64,000 nt of DNA from Prorocentrum cordatum (lineage: Eukaryota > Sar > Dinophyceae > Prorocentrales > Prorocentraceae): NCBI GenBank assembly GCA_963575745.1, contig CAUYUJ010015826.1, positions 747,430 to 811,429 on the forward strand. The letters are read 5' to 3'. Under the pieces are notes generated by a model. It had not been told where the DNA came from, made no database searches, and worked only from the letters and a program-made list of their open reading frames with translations. The translations under genes were made by a program, and so were the position numbers. Positions 42,101-50,788 of this stretch are shown here, piece after piece. Positions within the stretch are counted from its first letter, which is position 1; each line of letters starts with the position of its first letter.

Positions 42101-42541
42101 CGCCAGCCGCGGCACCCGCCGCCGCCGCCGCGCCCTGCTCCTGGCGACGCTGCAGGGTCCAGCGCCTCTGGCGCGCAGGACGACATGCCCGCCGGGCAGC
42201 GCGGCGCTGCCGCGCAGCGGCAGGACAGCGACGACAGCCGCAGACCAAAAACACCTCCTCGCGCCAAGAGGGCGCGCACGACGGAGGACTACGCTACGCG
42301 GTGGCGCAACAACCTAGAGGACAGCCAATGGGGTCCCAGATACTGGAGCTACTACATCAAATGCTGGATGTACATCACGGACAACAACGACGAGTTCGTA
42401 TACGTACGCGACATCCAGCACAATGATTGGTTCCGCCACTGGATCCCGAGGACGCCCTGGGAGACCTTCGCGACGAGCTACGTCTCGGAGGATGGCCACA
42501 GGATGTGGGACCACAGGTTCTACGAGAGGGGTAACACGTAG
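39032..42541 (+). CDS. Extra ORF F: end of Tpt1-like domain plus 1,100-residue unknown protein
   Basis: 1,169 codons uninterrupted in frame 2, the longest intact frame in the element. The first 50 residues complete the Tpt1-like domain. Beyond it: a CEIC pair, an acidic linker, a globular part (RMGDFIVTENWGSTNCYHYD, HIYGPLIHFGVFDKFFAVQV), a second globular part with CIYC (40385-40396) and YMDYNHTHKWARDLPICSAD, an acidic linker, a treble-clef-like CxxC-x15-CxxC (Cys at 41312, 41321, 41369 and 41378), a helical Arg-rich part (RRLANSAAKRYRRWVEAGSP), a Pro/Gly/Ser-rich linker, and a Trp/Tyr-rich C-terminus (WGPRYWSYYIKCWMYITDNN). No family recognised apart from Tpt1. Its length without stops, against decay elsewhere, is notable. 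Confidence 0.8.
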   Translation: MVQSYKFKRYKNEVELVINMEIAAKAGCRFWLGAQGAILTEDVVPAAAVIAIRRLQPRNEHGRQIWPEGPTWVYPPLAARQPLSKCEICAVLPGTEMMDDPPGIAPADMEQDTDQQPKTPFASASSAQRPIAPQVGATPAGRTSDADALDETVVRAMIDSCGHNMQDKEWLIAASYCREALRPITSKTTQKDWNRRPIFNDVRMGDFIVTENWGSTNCYHYDNHYPKGDHKTKVLMNKGHIYGPLIHFGVFDKFFAVQVPVLNYGLRWVNIWYNDRNMPLKGVAFALPIRTDIDPTQMNIALEGPSSCRDQIQQHKTSGDLPYLGMPSIHMQRIPRTPTRRPAPRTPDPDELVATLAEGPTTADDGPQQKAGQSTEPLVTIIVDISNIPLTYEEKAANDTMRADLSAEIQADEDVGSSILDNIIDPPEDFLNHPGYDPDEDAILIKQAYDHCIYCGTSELVVDSPMIKVRQIIEVHTGRGKIVVDPIQSYLRFDMKFGSKTYNSETYYMDYNHTHKWARDLPICSADSFFKQMVRYLDPEVIEESTTGVFQWISKVYQIILLDSITDRRDFTKDAIHQRHPALKTLRDLFTHCTQTFGNPGFPVWGELAETPAAPHQEDPGAEQDIPQDPGSVASAAPDQETMARIIAQQKGIDREEGDNEAALQVEANRIRTENVYHGDTDTADNDTTERVGLPGERLSRIEIEGMSRSIASRPTAEINRDAMDQIGRVLASGRDTRWGSREHLAIHGAPEDIQHDSARCRNCDRLLSLGIVTDEGTICDICWQYTVAVGATGKSTAVESDQAYLQRLTHWIKTTLSQDDITRYMADGAQVLMMGKRSIPGHEKDTLRRLANSAAKRYRRWVEAGSPPAHLRRLMGEREDDRPLYHPFANLVQRSLNDMKFHHQMTGARINRGEKAYTIEDMRDACDILDHSARTGQAGRKKWRLNTGRLDRGTRQERGLVTIALPRGDGTREKVTQRKLAVLASIEPALGSTDQRGVDSGIRTDPIEPDIHSPHSDDAMEPRQPRHPPPPPRPAPGDAAGSSASGAQDDMPAGQRGAAAQRQDSDDSRRPKTPPRAKRARTTEDYATRWRNNLEDSQWGPRYWSYYIKCWMYITDNNDEFVYVRDIQHNDWFRHWIPRTPWETFATSYVSEDGHRMWDHRFYERGNT

Positions 42542-43300
42542 CGTTGTCGGCCGCCAGGCCCGCCGCTCGATGGGCTAGAACTTCATCATTGCACATGTCC
42601 GCCTCGAGCGGTGGCTAATACATCATTTTAGGCCACTCCACTATCCAAGAAAAGTGGCCACGCCTATCCTTGTGAAACCCAAGGCAGCCTCCTAAGGGGC
42701 AAGGCCGAGGGGAGTAACGATATGCAGAATTTATGTATGCGGCTTCTCGTGTTTTTCAGCACGGCTTTGCGCCTGGCCAGGCATTTGCTCTGATAGTTAG
42801 ATTGACATTTCGACGTGCTTCTCAACGCGATCGTGTTCCTCAACACGACTTCATAATACACATTTTATGTTTGCCTATTCTTTGCAGTATAGTAACATTG
42901 CGGTGATAATGATATGATGCCCAGCTCTCGAGTGAGAGCTGGTGGCAGCACCTGCCCCGCTCAGGCGCGGCCGCTTTTGATGTTGCTTTAACTCGCTCAG
43001 GTCCTCTTTCTCCGCCCACCCGTGTCTCATTCTTCTCCGCCCTCGAGTGCCGATGCGTTTTGGGGGGCGCACCGAGGGGGCACCAACGTGTGCTTGGCGA
43101 AGAAACAGGGACCCTGGGTGTTCCTTCTTACCTTGCCTTGCCTAATCGCGGGCGCTATCGCGATTAGGACGCAGCTGGAGCTATGCAGATCTTGTGCTCA
43201 GCTGCCTGACAGAATTGAGGATTTGAGGAGTAAAAGGGTGACGGGATCTTTTCCTGCGTTCCCGAGTCCTGCCTTCGCAGGCGGGATTCGGGACGGGGGA
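42542..43300 (+). promoter_or_regulatory. Structured 3' untranslated region of the element
   Basis: No ORF. Three strong hairpins: 42921-42942 (perfect 9-bp stem, loop GAGT), 43141-43168 (perfect 10-bp stem CCTAATCGCG, 8-base loop) and 43261-43292 (13-bp stem with two G-T pairs, loop TTCGCA). They precede the polypurine tract and could serve RNA packaging or 3'-end formation (inference). Confidence 0.7.
43286..43300 (+). promoter_or_regulatory. Polypurine tract
   Basis: A purine-rich run ending GGACGGGGGA abuts the TG of the 3' LTR. This is the expected position for plus-strand cDNA priming. Confidence 0.7.
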
Positions 43301-43497
43301 TGTGAATAGAACCCGTGCAATACCTTCATATTTACTCCTTATCCTCACCTCTCCTGCGCCTGGCCGCTCGGGCTCAGGTATAGGGGCAGATCGATCAGAC
43401 CATTGATCGTGCAGGAGGAAAATATATCCATCTTTCCCTCCTTCCCTCTACAAGCGGATCAGGGGTTCTGTGCCCTTGCACTTCAACCCCGTGCACA
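43301..43497 (+). repeat. 3' LTR (197 bp)
   Basis: Starts TGTGAATAG and ends GTGCACA, with TG..CA termini. Gap-free match to the 5' LTR. Confidence 0.92.
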
Positions 43498-43502
43498 CCT
43501 TC
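43498..43502. other. Target site duplication, right copy
   Basis: CCTTC, identical to 25467-25471. Confidence 0.9.
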
Positions 43503-45560
43503 TCCCCCCATCCTCCTCCTTCCTGAGGGAGAGGGAGGGGGAGGAGCTTCCTCCTCCTCCATGCTGAGGGGAAAGGGAAGAGAGGAGCCTTCCCCTCCTC
43601 TTCCCCCTCCTCCTTCCTGAGGGAAAAGGAAGGGACAGTAACCTCCTCCTCCTCCTTCCTGGGGGAAAGGGGAGGGAAGGAACCTCCTCCTCCGCCTTCC
43701 CGGGGGAAATGCAAGGGAAGGAACATCCCCCCCCCCCCCCCTTTCCTGAGGGAAAGCGAAGGGAAGAAATCTCACGATCCTCCCCTTTACCTCCTCCTGA
43801 GGGAAAAGGAAGGTAAGGAACCTCCTCCTCCTCCTCCTCCTCCTCCTCCTCGCATACTTCCTTCTTGAGGGACAAAGAGGAACCAAAGCAACGTCCACCT
43901 CCTCCTCCGTCCTGCGGGATCCCCCCTCCTCCTACATATCCTCCTCCTTCTGGGAGAAAGAGAATGGAAGGAATATCCTCCTCCTCCTTCTTCCGGAGGG
44001 AAAGGGAAGGGAAGGGACTTAGTCCTCCTCCTTCTGAGGGAAGGTAAGGAAATCAACCTCATCCTCCTCCTGCTTCCTGTGGGGAGGGGAAGGGAATTAA
44101 CCTCCTCCCTGTCCTCCTCTTTCTTCCGGAGAGAAAAGCAGTTTCCTCTTCTCCATCCGAAGGGAAAACGAACGGAAGGAACCTCCTTCCCGTCCTTTTT
44201 GTTGGAAGGGGGGGGATTTCTCCCTCCTCCTTCCTGAAGGAAAAGGAAGAGAAGGAACCTCCTCCTTCTCCTCCTCCTGAGGGAAGGGGGAAGGGGGGGA
44301 GAGCCCCCTCCTCCTCCTCTTTCCGAAGGAAAAAGGAAGGGAAGGGAACCTCATCTTCCCCTTTCTTTTCTGAGGGGGAAGGGGAAGAGAAGGATCCTCC
44401 TCCTGCTCCCCCTCCCCCTCCTCCTCCTCGTCCTCCTCCTGGGGGAGAGGGAGAGGAAGGGCCGCACCCCCAGCCTCCTTCCCGAGGGAAATGAAGAGAA
44501 TAAACCTGAGCCTTCTCCTCCTCTTCCCCCTCCTTCTGATGGATAGGGGAAGGAAAGGGACCTCCTCATCCTTCCTGGAGGGAGGGGAAGGGAAGGAACT
44601 TCCCCCCCTCCCCCTCCTTCTCCTTCTGAGGGGAAGGGAAGGGAAAGGACCTTCTCGTCGTCCTCCTCCTCCTCCTCCTCCTCCTCCTCCTCCTCCTCCT
44701 CCTCCCCCTCCTCCCCCCCCTCCTCCTTTTGAGGGGAAGGGAAGGGAAGGAATTTCTTCCTCTCCCCTCCTGCGGGAAAGATGAAGGAAATGAGCCTCGT
44801 TTTTCTTCTCCTCCTCCTCCTTCTGATGGACAGGGAAGGGAATTAGCCTCATCCTCCTCCTGCTTCCTGAGGGAGAATGAAAGGAAGGAGCCCCATCCTC
44901 CTCCTCCTCCCCTCCTCCTCCTCCTCCTCCTCCTCCTCCTCCTCCTCCTCCTCCCTGAAGGGAAGGGCAGGGAAGGGAAGGGAAGGATCCGAAGGGAAGG
45001 GAAGGATCCTCTTCCTCCTCCTCCTCCTGCCCCTGCTCCTCCTCCACGCTCCCCTCCTGAGGGAAGCAGATGGGAAAAAGGGGCCTCATCCTCATCCTCC
45101 TTCCCGAGGTAACGTAAGATAATGAGCCTCCTCATCCTCCGCCTCATCCTCTTCCTCCTTCCCCTCTTCGGATGGAAAAGGAAAGCCGGGGAACCTCCCC
45201 CTCATTCTTCTTGAAGGAAAGGGAAGGGAAGGGAAGGAACCTCCTCCCCCTCCTCCTCCTCCTCCTCCTCTTCCTCCTCCTCCTCCTCCCCCGCCTCTTC
45301 CTTTTGCGGGAAACGCAAGGCAAGGGGAGGACCTCTTCCTCCGTCCTGAGGGAGAAGGAAGGGAATGACCCCCCCTTCTCCTCCTCCTCCTCCTCCTCCT
45401 CCTCCTCCTCCTCCTCCTCCTTCTGAGGGAAAGGGAAGGGATGAAACCTCCTCCTCCTTCGTCCTGAGGGAAAAAGGAAGGGAATGAGCCTTCTTCTAAT
45501 CCTCTTCCTGTTTGAGGGAAAAAGATGGGAAGGGAACCTCCTCCTCCTCCTTCCTGATGG
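43503..45560. repeat. Alternating pyrimidine/purine satellite, about 2 kb
   Basis: Irregular units of about 50-70 bp, each with a CCTCCTCCTCC run switching through TTCCTGAGGGAA to a GGGAAGGGAAGGAA run. Because CCTTCC and GGAAGG alternate, each unit can fold on itself. All open frames here (Pro/Leu/Phe or Gly/Glu/Arg-rich) are artefacts. Confidence 0.92.
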
Positions 45561-45573
45561 AAGAGGGTAGATC

Positions 45574-45625
45574 GTTCAAGCGAAGAGATGCTCGTTCAAG
45601 CGAAAAACTGGTTCGCTCAAGCGAA
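45574..45625. repeat. CAAGCGAA motif cluster, left
   Basis: GTTCAAGCGAA at 45574 and 45594 and GCTCAAGCGAA at 45615. The reverse complement clusters at 47671-47865. Confidence 0.75.
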
Positions 45626-45664
45626 AAAAAATCAACCAGCGAAAACTACGTGAATAGACGCAGT

Positions 45665-46287
45665 AGACACAGAGGGGACACAAAAGGGACACAGGGGGAC
45701 ACTGGGGGGCACAGGGGGACACAGAGGGACACAGTAGGACACAAGGACACAGAGGGACACAGAGAGAAACAGAGGGACACAGAGAAACACAGAGAAGCAC
45801 AAAAGGACAGAGAGACGCAAAAGGACACAGAGGGACACAAGAACATAGACACATATGGACATAGAGGGACACAGAGCGACACAGAGGGACACAGAAGGAC
45901 ACAGAAGGACACAGAGGGACGCACAAGGACATAGGGAAACACAGAGGGACGCAGAGGGACACAGAAGGACACAGAGGGACACATAGGGACACAGAAGGGC
46001 ACAGAGAAACACAGAGGGCCACATAGGGGCACAGAGGGACACAGAGGGACACAGAGAAACACAGAGAGAGAGAGAGAGAGAGAGACAGAGAAGCACAGAG
46101 GGATACAGAGCGACACAGAGAAGCACAGAGGGACACATGGGGACACAGAGCAACACAGAGGAGACAGAGAGACAGGGGCACAGAGGGACACAGAGGGGCA
46201 CAGAGGGACACAAAGGGACACGAACACAGAGGGCCACAGAGGGACACAGAGGGTCACAGAGGGACACATAGGGACACACATGGACAC
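45665..46287. repeat. GGGACACAGA decamer satellite
   Basis: About 60 imperfect copies of a 10-bp unit (GGGACACAGA or AGAAACACAG variants) with a short GAGA run near 46060-46085. Since 10 is not a multiple of 3, all three frames stay open, giving spurious ORFs on both strands. Confidence 0.95.
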
Positions 46288-46291
46288 AGCT

Positions 46292-46745
46292 GGGAACCAG
46301 GATTTCGGGTTTTTCCAGGCTCGCGGCTGTCCAAAATCCCGGTTCGCGCCATCCCAGCGGTCGCCGCTCGTGGGGGCGGAGGCTCGGGGCACCTGGCAGA
46401 GCCGGGAACCGGGATTCCAGGCTTGTCCAGGCTCGCTGTCCAAATCCCGGTTCCCGCCATCCCGGCGGTCGCCGCCCGTGGGGGCGGGGGCGGGGCGCCC
46501 GACAGAGCCGGGAACCGGAATTTCGGGCTCCTGCAGGCTCGATCTCTCCAACACCCCGGTTCCGCCAACCTGGCGGTCGCCGCTCGTGGGAGCGGAGGCT
46601 CGGGGCACTTGGCAGAGCCGGGAACCAGGATTCCAGGCTCAATCAGCCTCGATCTCTCCAAAATCCCGGTTCCTGCCATCCCGGCCGGCGGTCGCCGCTC
46701 GTGGGGGGGGCGCGCGACAGAGCCAGGAACCGGAATTTCGGGCTT
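46292..46745. repeat. Tandem repeat, 105-112-bp unit, about 4.2 copies
   Basis: Units start GGGAACC at 46292, 46404, 46510 and 46620, with a partial unit at 46725. Each contains the near-inverted pair GGGAACCGGGATT...AATCCCGGTTC and the shared block CGGTCGCCGCTCGTGGG. Confidence 0.92.
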
Positions 46746-46894
46746 ACGCCTTGAATGCATTAACATGGAGTAATAAGATAGGACCTCGGTTCTATTTTGT
46801 TGGTTTCTAGAACTGAGGTAATGATTAATAGGGATAGTTGGGGGCATGGGTGGACTGGACACATAAAAAAATAGCTTCAGCTTGGGACAGCCAT

Positions 46895-47650
46895 GTTAGA
46901 TATCCCCCTGGGTGGCCTGGACACGTCGAAATACGTGGTTCCAGCGCAGGACCACAATGTTAGATATCCCATCGGGTTGCCTGGACGCGTGAACGCACGT
47001 GGTTTCAGCTCGGGACCACCATGTTAGCTACCCCCTCAGGGGTGGCATGGATACGTAAAAACACGTGGCTCCAGCTCGGGACCACTATCTTAGATACCCC
47101 AGGGGGGAACAGCTGGAAAATCACCAGCCGAAGAACTTGTGTCAAGTTCTTACACTTCTGATGTAGATGTGCTGATTTTGTCTGGCTCCTGTGGGCCCCC
47201 ACGCTGGGGGGGGGGGGCAGGCGACCACATGGTGTTAGATGCCCCCCCCCCCCCCCCCCTGTGTAGCCCGCACACGCAAAAACACGTGGCTCCAGCTCGG
47301 GGCAGCCATGTTAGATGCCCCTGGGTGGCCCGGATACATTCGATTCCAGCTCGGGACCACCATGTTAGATACCTTTTCTGGGTGGCCTGGACATGAAATC
47401 ACGTGGTTCCAGCGAGGGGCAAGAGGCAACCATCTCAGATACACCCCCCTGGGATGCCTGGACGCATGAAAACACGTGGTTCCAGCTCGGGGCCACCATG
47501 TTAGATACCCTACTTGGCGGCCTGGACACGTAAAGACACATGTCTCCAGCGCGGGACCACCATCTTAGATACCCTTTGGGTGGCTTGGACACTTGAAAAC
47601 ACGTGATCCCATCTGGAGACAACCATGTTCGATACCTCCGTGGGCGACCT
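46895..47650. repeat. Tandem repeat, about 64-66-bp unit
   Basis: About ten imperfect copies built from CCTGGACACGTGAAAACACG, TGGTTCCAGCTCGGGACCAC and CATGTTAGATACCCC. A unique insert (about 47105-47215) and G- and C-runs break the array. Confidence 0.9.
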
Positions 47651-47670
47651 GGGCACGTGAAAACAAGCAT

Positions 47671-47865
47671 TTCGCTTGAGACATCCTTTGAATTCTGCTC
47701 CCCAGCACAGGAGCGAACTATATGATAAAACAGCCGTTTCGCTCGAGTCATCCTCAACAACTTTGCAAATCAAGCGTTTCGCTTGAGACATCAGTAACAA
47801 ACGAACATGCGTACTTTACCTTGTGTTTTATCAATCGAATTTCAAAGACCAGCGTTTCACTCGGG
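47671..47865. repeat. TTCGCTTGAG motif cluster, right
   Basis: TTCGCTTGAG (47671), TTTCGCTCGAG (47737), TTTCGCTTGAG (47777) and TTTCACTCGGG (47855), most followed by ACATC or TCATC. Inverted relative to the cluster at 45574-45625. Confidence 0.75.
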
Positions 47866-47869
47866 ACAT

Positions 47870-49560
47870 CCTCACCATGTAATCCGTCGGACTTACGCGA
47901 CCTCGTCATTGTAGCGGTCTCCGGCTAGAACCGCAGATCCGGGGCGCTCCCGATGGTGCTCGGGTTCGCTCGGAGGCCTGTGGGGCCGTTTTGGGACCAA
48001 ATTGGGGCCGTCTTAGGAGGCCTCTTGAGGGGGTCTTTGAGCCTCTTGGAGGCTTCTTGGAAGCCTTCTTGGCTGTCTTAGGGGGTGCTTTGCCTGTCGG
48101 AAGCAGTCTTGGGCGCCTCGCTGTACCGTCCGTCTGGGAGCATTCTGGGGGCGCCTAGGGCCGTCTCGGAGGCTATCTTGGCCGTCTTGGGGGCCTATGG
48201 GGCCGTCTTGGGACCCTCTTCGGGGCCATCTCAGGAGCCTCTTGGGCCGTGACAGGGCTATCTTAGAGGCCTCGCGATCTTGGGGGTCTCTGGGGCCGTC
48301 GGAAGGCTGAAAAGAATGAAGCGCCCAATTCCTTTAAAGGCATGTAGGAAGTCAACGATGTGGGCCTCTTCGAGCCTTTCTTGGAGGACATCCTGGGCCA
48401 TCTTGGGTGCATCTCGGGCCGTCTGGGAAATATCTGGCGGCCATGTTGGGCTCTCTGGCCCCTGCGGTGGGACTTTGGCGGATTTTTACATGTCCCCGCC
48501 CCGCCCAGAAAACGGAGCACAGGCGGAACGGCCCCCACCCCCCAGCCCGCCCTTCCCGGCAGAGCCCCCCCGGCCCCCCCCCCCAGCAGAGCTGACGCTC
48601 AGGCTGTAGGCTGCAGCTCGGGCCCTTTGAAACTCACACGCGCCAGACCGGCGGATCCATCGCATACGAATCCTCCGGCGCGCGTCTCAACATGGCGCCA
48701 GGGGACAGTTTACCAGGGCTGGGCCGAAACAGTGTTTTTCGTTTTCGTTTTGTATTAGTTTTTCCTCGTCTTGTCTTGAATTCGCCTTTGCTGCAAAACG
48801 ACATCGAAGCCAAAACGGCCCACGAAATCGCCAAAACACCGTTTAGGTCCACCCCTGCAGCTCACAAACGAAAGGAGAGCCCTGGGCCCACGCCGTTGCT
48901 GGGAAAAGCAGGAAGGGCGGTCGGGCAGGGGAGGCTCAAGAGGCGAGGGGGAGCTCAGGGCACCGCCCCCCCTCGGCTCCAGCCCTGCGTGCGCGCTCTC
49001 TCCTGTGCCGGGATATCTTGGCGCCGGCTTCGAGCAGTGTCGGAACCACGTGCGAAGGGCGGCTGGTGACCGCGGGATACTGGTGTAGTTTGCACGGGAT
49101 CGTGGCCTCGGGGGCGCGAATCTGGCGCAATCTAGAAGGGATCGTGGCCTCGGGGGCGCGAATCTGGGGTGATTTCAAGAGTGGCCTCGGGCTCCCAGAT
49201 CTTGTGAATTCACGGAGGATCATGGCTTCGAGGGCGCGAATGTGGTGTAATTCACCACGGTGTGATTTACGAGGGGCCATCTAGGTAATTTACAAGGAGC
49301 ATGGCCCTAGGGACGAGAATCTCGTGTATTTTTAAGCATCCCAGTGCCCCACCGCTAGGGATTCTGAGAACCCAGGAGGCCGTGACGACCAGGGGTGTTC
49401 ACAGTAGCAATTAAGAGCGAGCAGCCAGAAGCAGAACTATAACACTACATAGATGACGCTCGCGGAGATGGCTCAGGGGGCGCGCCTCGGGGGGGGTTCC
49501 CCCCTCCACCCTCTCGCGGTCGTGCTCTGTCGGGGAACTGTGACTGGGAACGAGGAGCTC
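47870..49560. other. Spacer with degenerate G-rich repeats, no gene assigned
   Basis: GCCGTCTTGGGGGCCTC-like degenerate repeats at about 47990-48470, unique GC-rich sequence, then about four copies of a 43-bp unit (GGATCGTGGCCTCGGGGGCG) at about 49095-49260. Open frames here show no family resemblance. Confidence 0.55.
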
Positions 49561-50065
49561 AGGACTGGTACCTACCTTGCCGAAGCACGATCTTTGCAGC
49601 CTGGTGGCCCCGCGGGGGGGCCGGCAGATTGAAATAGCTCGCGGCGCGAACGAGATGTGCCCCTTTGCAGCGGATCGCACCCGGGCGCAAAGTACAATTG
49701 AGGTGCGCGCCCTGACCAGCAGCGCGTGTCACCTTGCGACGCCCCCCATCCAGCTTGCCCCTCTGCGTATCTCCCCGATCCTCTCCGCCCCCGTCGTCAC
49801 CCTCTCTGTCCCCGTCCTCCCCTGCAGAACCCCTGCGGCTTTTCAGATCCCTCTCCTCATTCCTCTCGCCATCGTCGCCCGCCCCCTCCCCTGCCGCCCC
49901 CCCTTCTCTCCGTCCTGCACCCCTTTCTCGGATTATCCCCTCCCCCTCCTCCACGCTTCCCCTTCCCCCCTTCCACGCCCCGCCTCTGCTCCTCTCCGCG
50001 CTGGAGCTCCCGAGCTCCCGCTCCGGCCTCCGCCCCGCCCAATCCGCGGCCCTCCCCCTGCGCAG

Positions 50066-50189
50066 GGCGCGAGGGAGTCCGATCTCCTCGACCTCCTGGA
50101 GGAGGTCCGCGCGGCCGCGCCGCCAGAAGAGCTGGTGCCGCTGCTCAGGGAGCTGTGCGCTGGAGGACGGCGGGCCAGGAAAGAGAGCC
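50066..50189 (+). CDS. Isolated exon-like stretch, unknown
   Basis: After a pyrimidine tract and CTGCGCAG, frame 2 reads ESDLLDLLEEVRAAAPPEEL and VPLLRELCAGGRRARK with G/C-ending codons like the exons of the orphan gene. No partner exon could be linked. The right edge is lost in a G-run. Confidence 0.4.
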
Positions 50190-50234
50190 TGCGGGGGGGG
50201 GGCCAGCCCTCCCTCCGCGCTCCTGCGTTCCTCC

Positions 50235-50475
50235 ATCCCGCTCCTCCTCCTCCTCCTCCTCCTCCTCCTCCTCCTCCTCTTTCTCCTTCTCCTCCCCCTC
50301 CTCAGAGTAAGCCCTATAGCCCTATAGCTCTATAGCCTCATAGCCCCATAGCCCTACAGCCCTATAGCCCTATAGCCTATAGGCTATAGCCTTATAGCCC
50401 TATAGTCCCATAGCGTTCTAGCCCTATATCCCTATAGCCCGTATAATTACCCCCGTAGCCCTATAGCCCTAAACA
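50235..50475. repeat. CTC tract followed by CCCTATAG repeat
   Basis: TCC/CTC trinucleotides at about 50240-50300, then CCCTATAGC-type 7-9-bp repeats at 50310-50475. Confidence 0.9.
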
Positions 50476-50579
50476 GATTATGATTGGGGCTTTTCTCCGG
50501 TATCACTTGTTTTTCTAGTCTCCCGTCCTTCCTCCTCCCTGCCTCCTCCATACGGACCTGGGGGGGCTGAATCGTTCCA

Positions 50580-50788
50580 GGGCTCCTCGATGGGGTCGGA
50601 GTAGATGGGGTCGGAGGATCGCCCCGCATCGCCGATGAGGGGCACACTTTTCTCCACGTCGACGTCGTCGCCGATGCATCGCCGACGTCGCCAGCGCATG
50701 GCCGATGCATCACCGATGCATCGCCGATGTTTCGGCGATGCGGCGAGATCCTCCGACCCCATCTACTCGGACCCCATCTAGGAGGCCT
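50580..50788. repeat. Foldback element, arms of at least 35 bp
   Basis: Left arm 50589-50623 (GATGGGGTCGGAGTAGATGG...) pairs with right arm 50742-50778 with one mismatch and a 2-base bulge. Weaker pairing extends to 50580 and 50788. The loop is full of GCCGATGCATCG-type palindromic words. It resembles a short non-autonomous foldback, but no target duplication was confirmed. Confidence 0.75.

Larger units (their letters stand above)
25472..43497 (+). mobile_element. Giant Ty1/copia-type LTR retrotransposon, 18,026 bp
   Basis: Bounded by 197-bp direct repeats and a perfect CCTTC duplication. Plus-strand order is 5' LTR, coiled-coil Gag, CCCH zinc-finger and RS-rich nucleocapsid, aspartic protease, integrase, reverse transcriptase, RNase H, then about 8 kb of extra coding sequence, a structured 3' region, polypurine tract and 3' LTR. 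Protease-integrase-RT-RNase H order is diagnostic of Ty1/copia. These elements are usually around 5 kb, so this one is over three times typical size. The LTRs differ at 16 of 197 positions, and the ORFs contain several frameshifts and stops, so this copy is old and probably defective. It is visibly less GC-rich than its surroundings. Confidence 0.93.

Noticed and set aside
44097-45426. Long Gly/Glu/Arg- or Pro/Leu/Phe-rich ORFs
   Set aside because: Translations of the CCTCC/GGAAGG satellite. Frames alternate with the repeat register.
45665-46640. Long ORFs on both strands rich in Asp/Thr/Glu/Gly/His or Cys/Leu/Pro/Ser/Val
   Set aside because: They follow the decamer satellite in every frame and have no start, domain or codon signature of their own.
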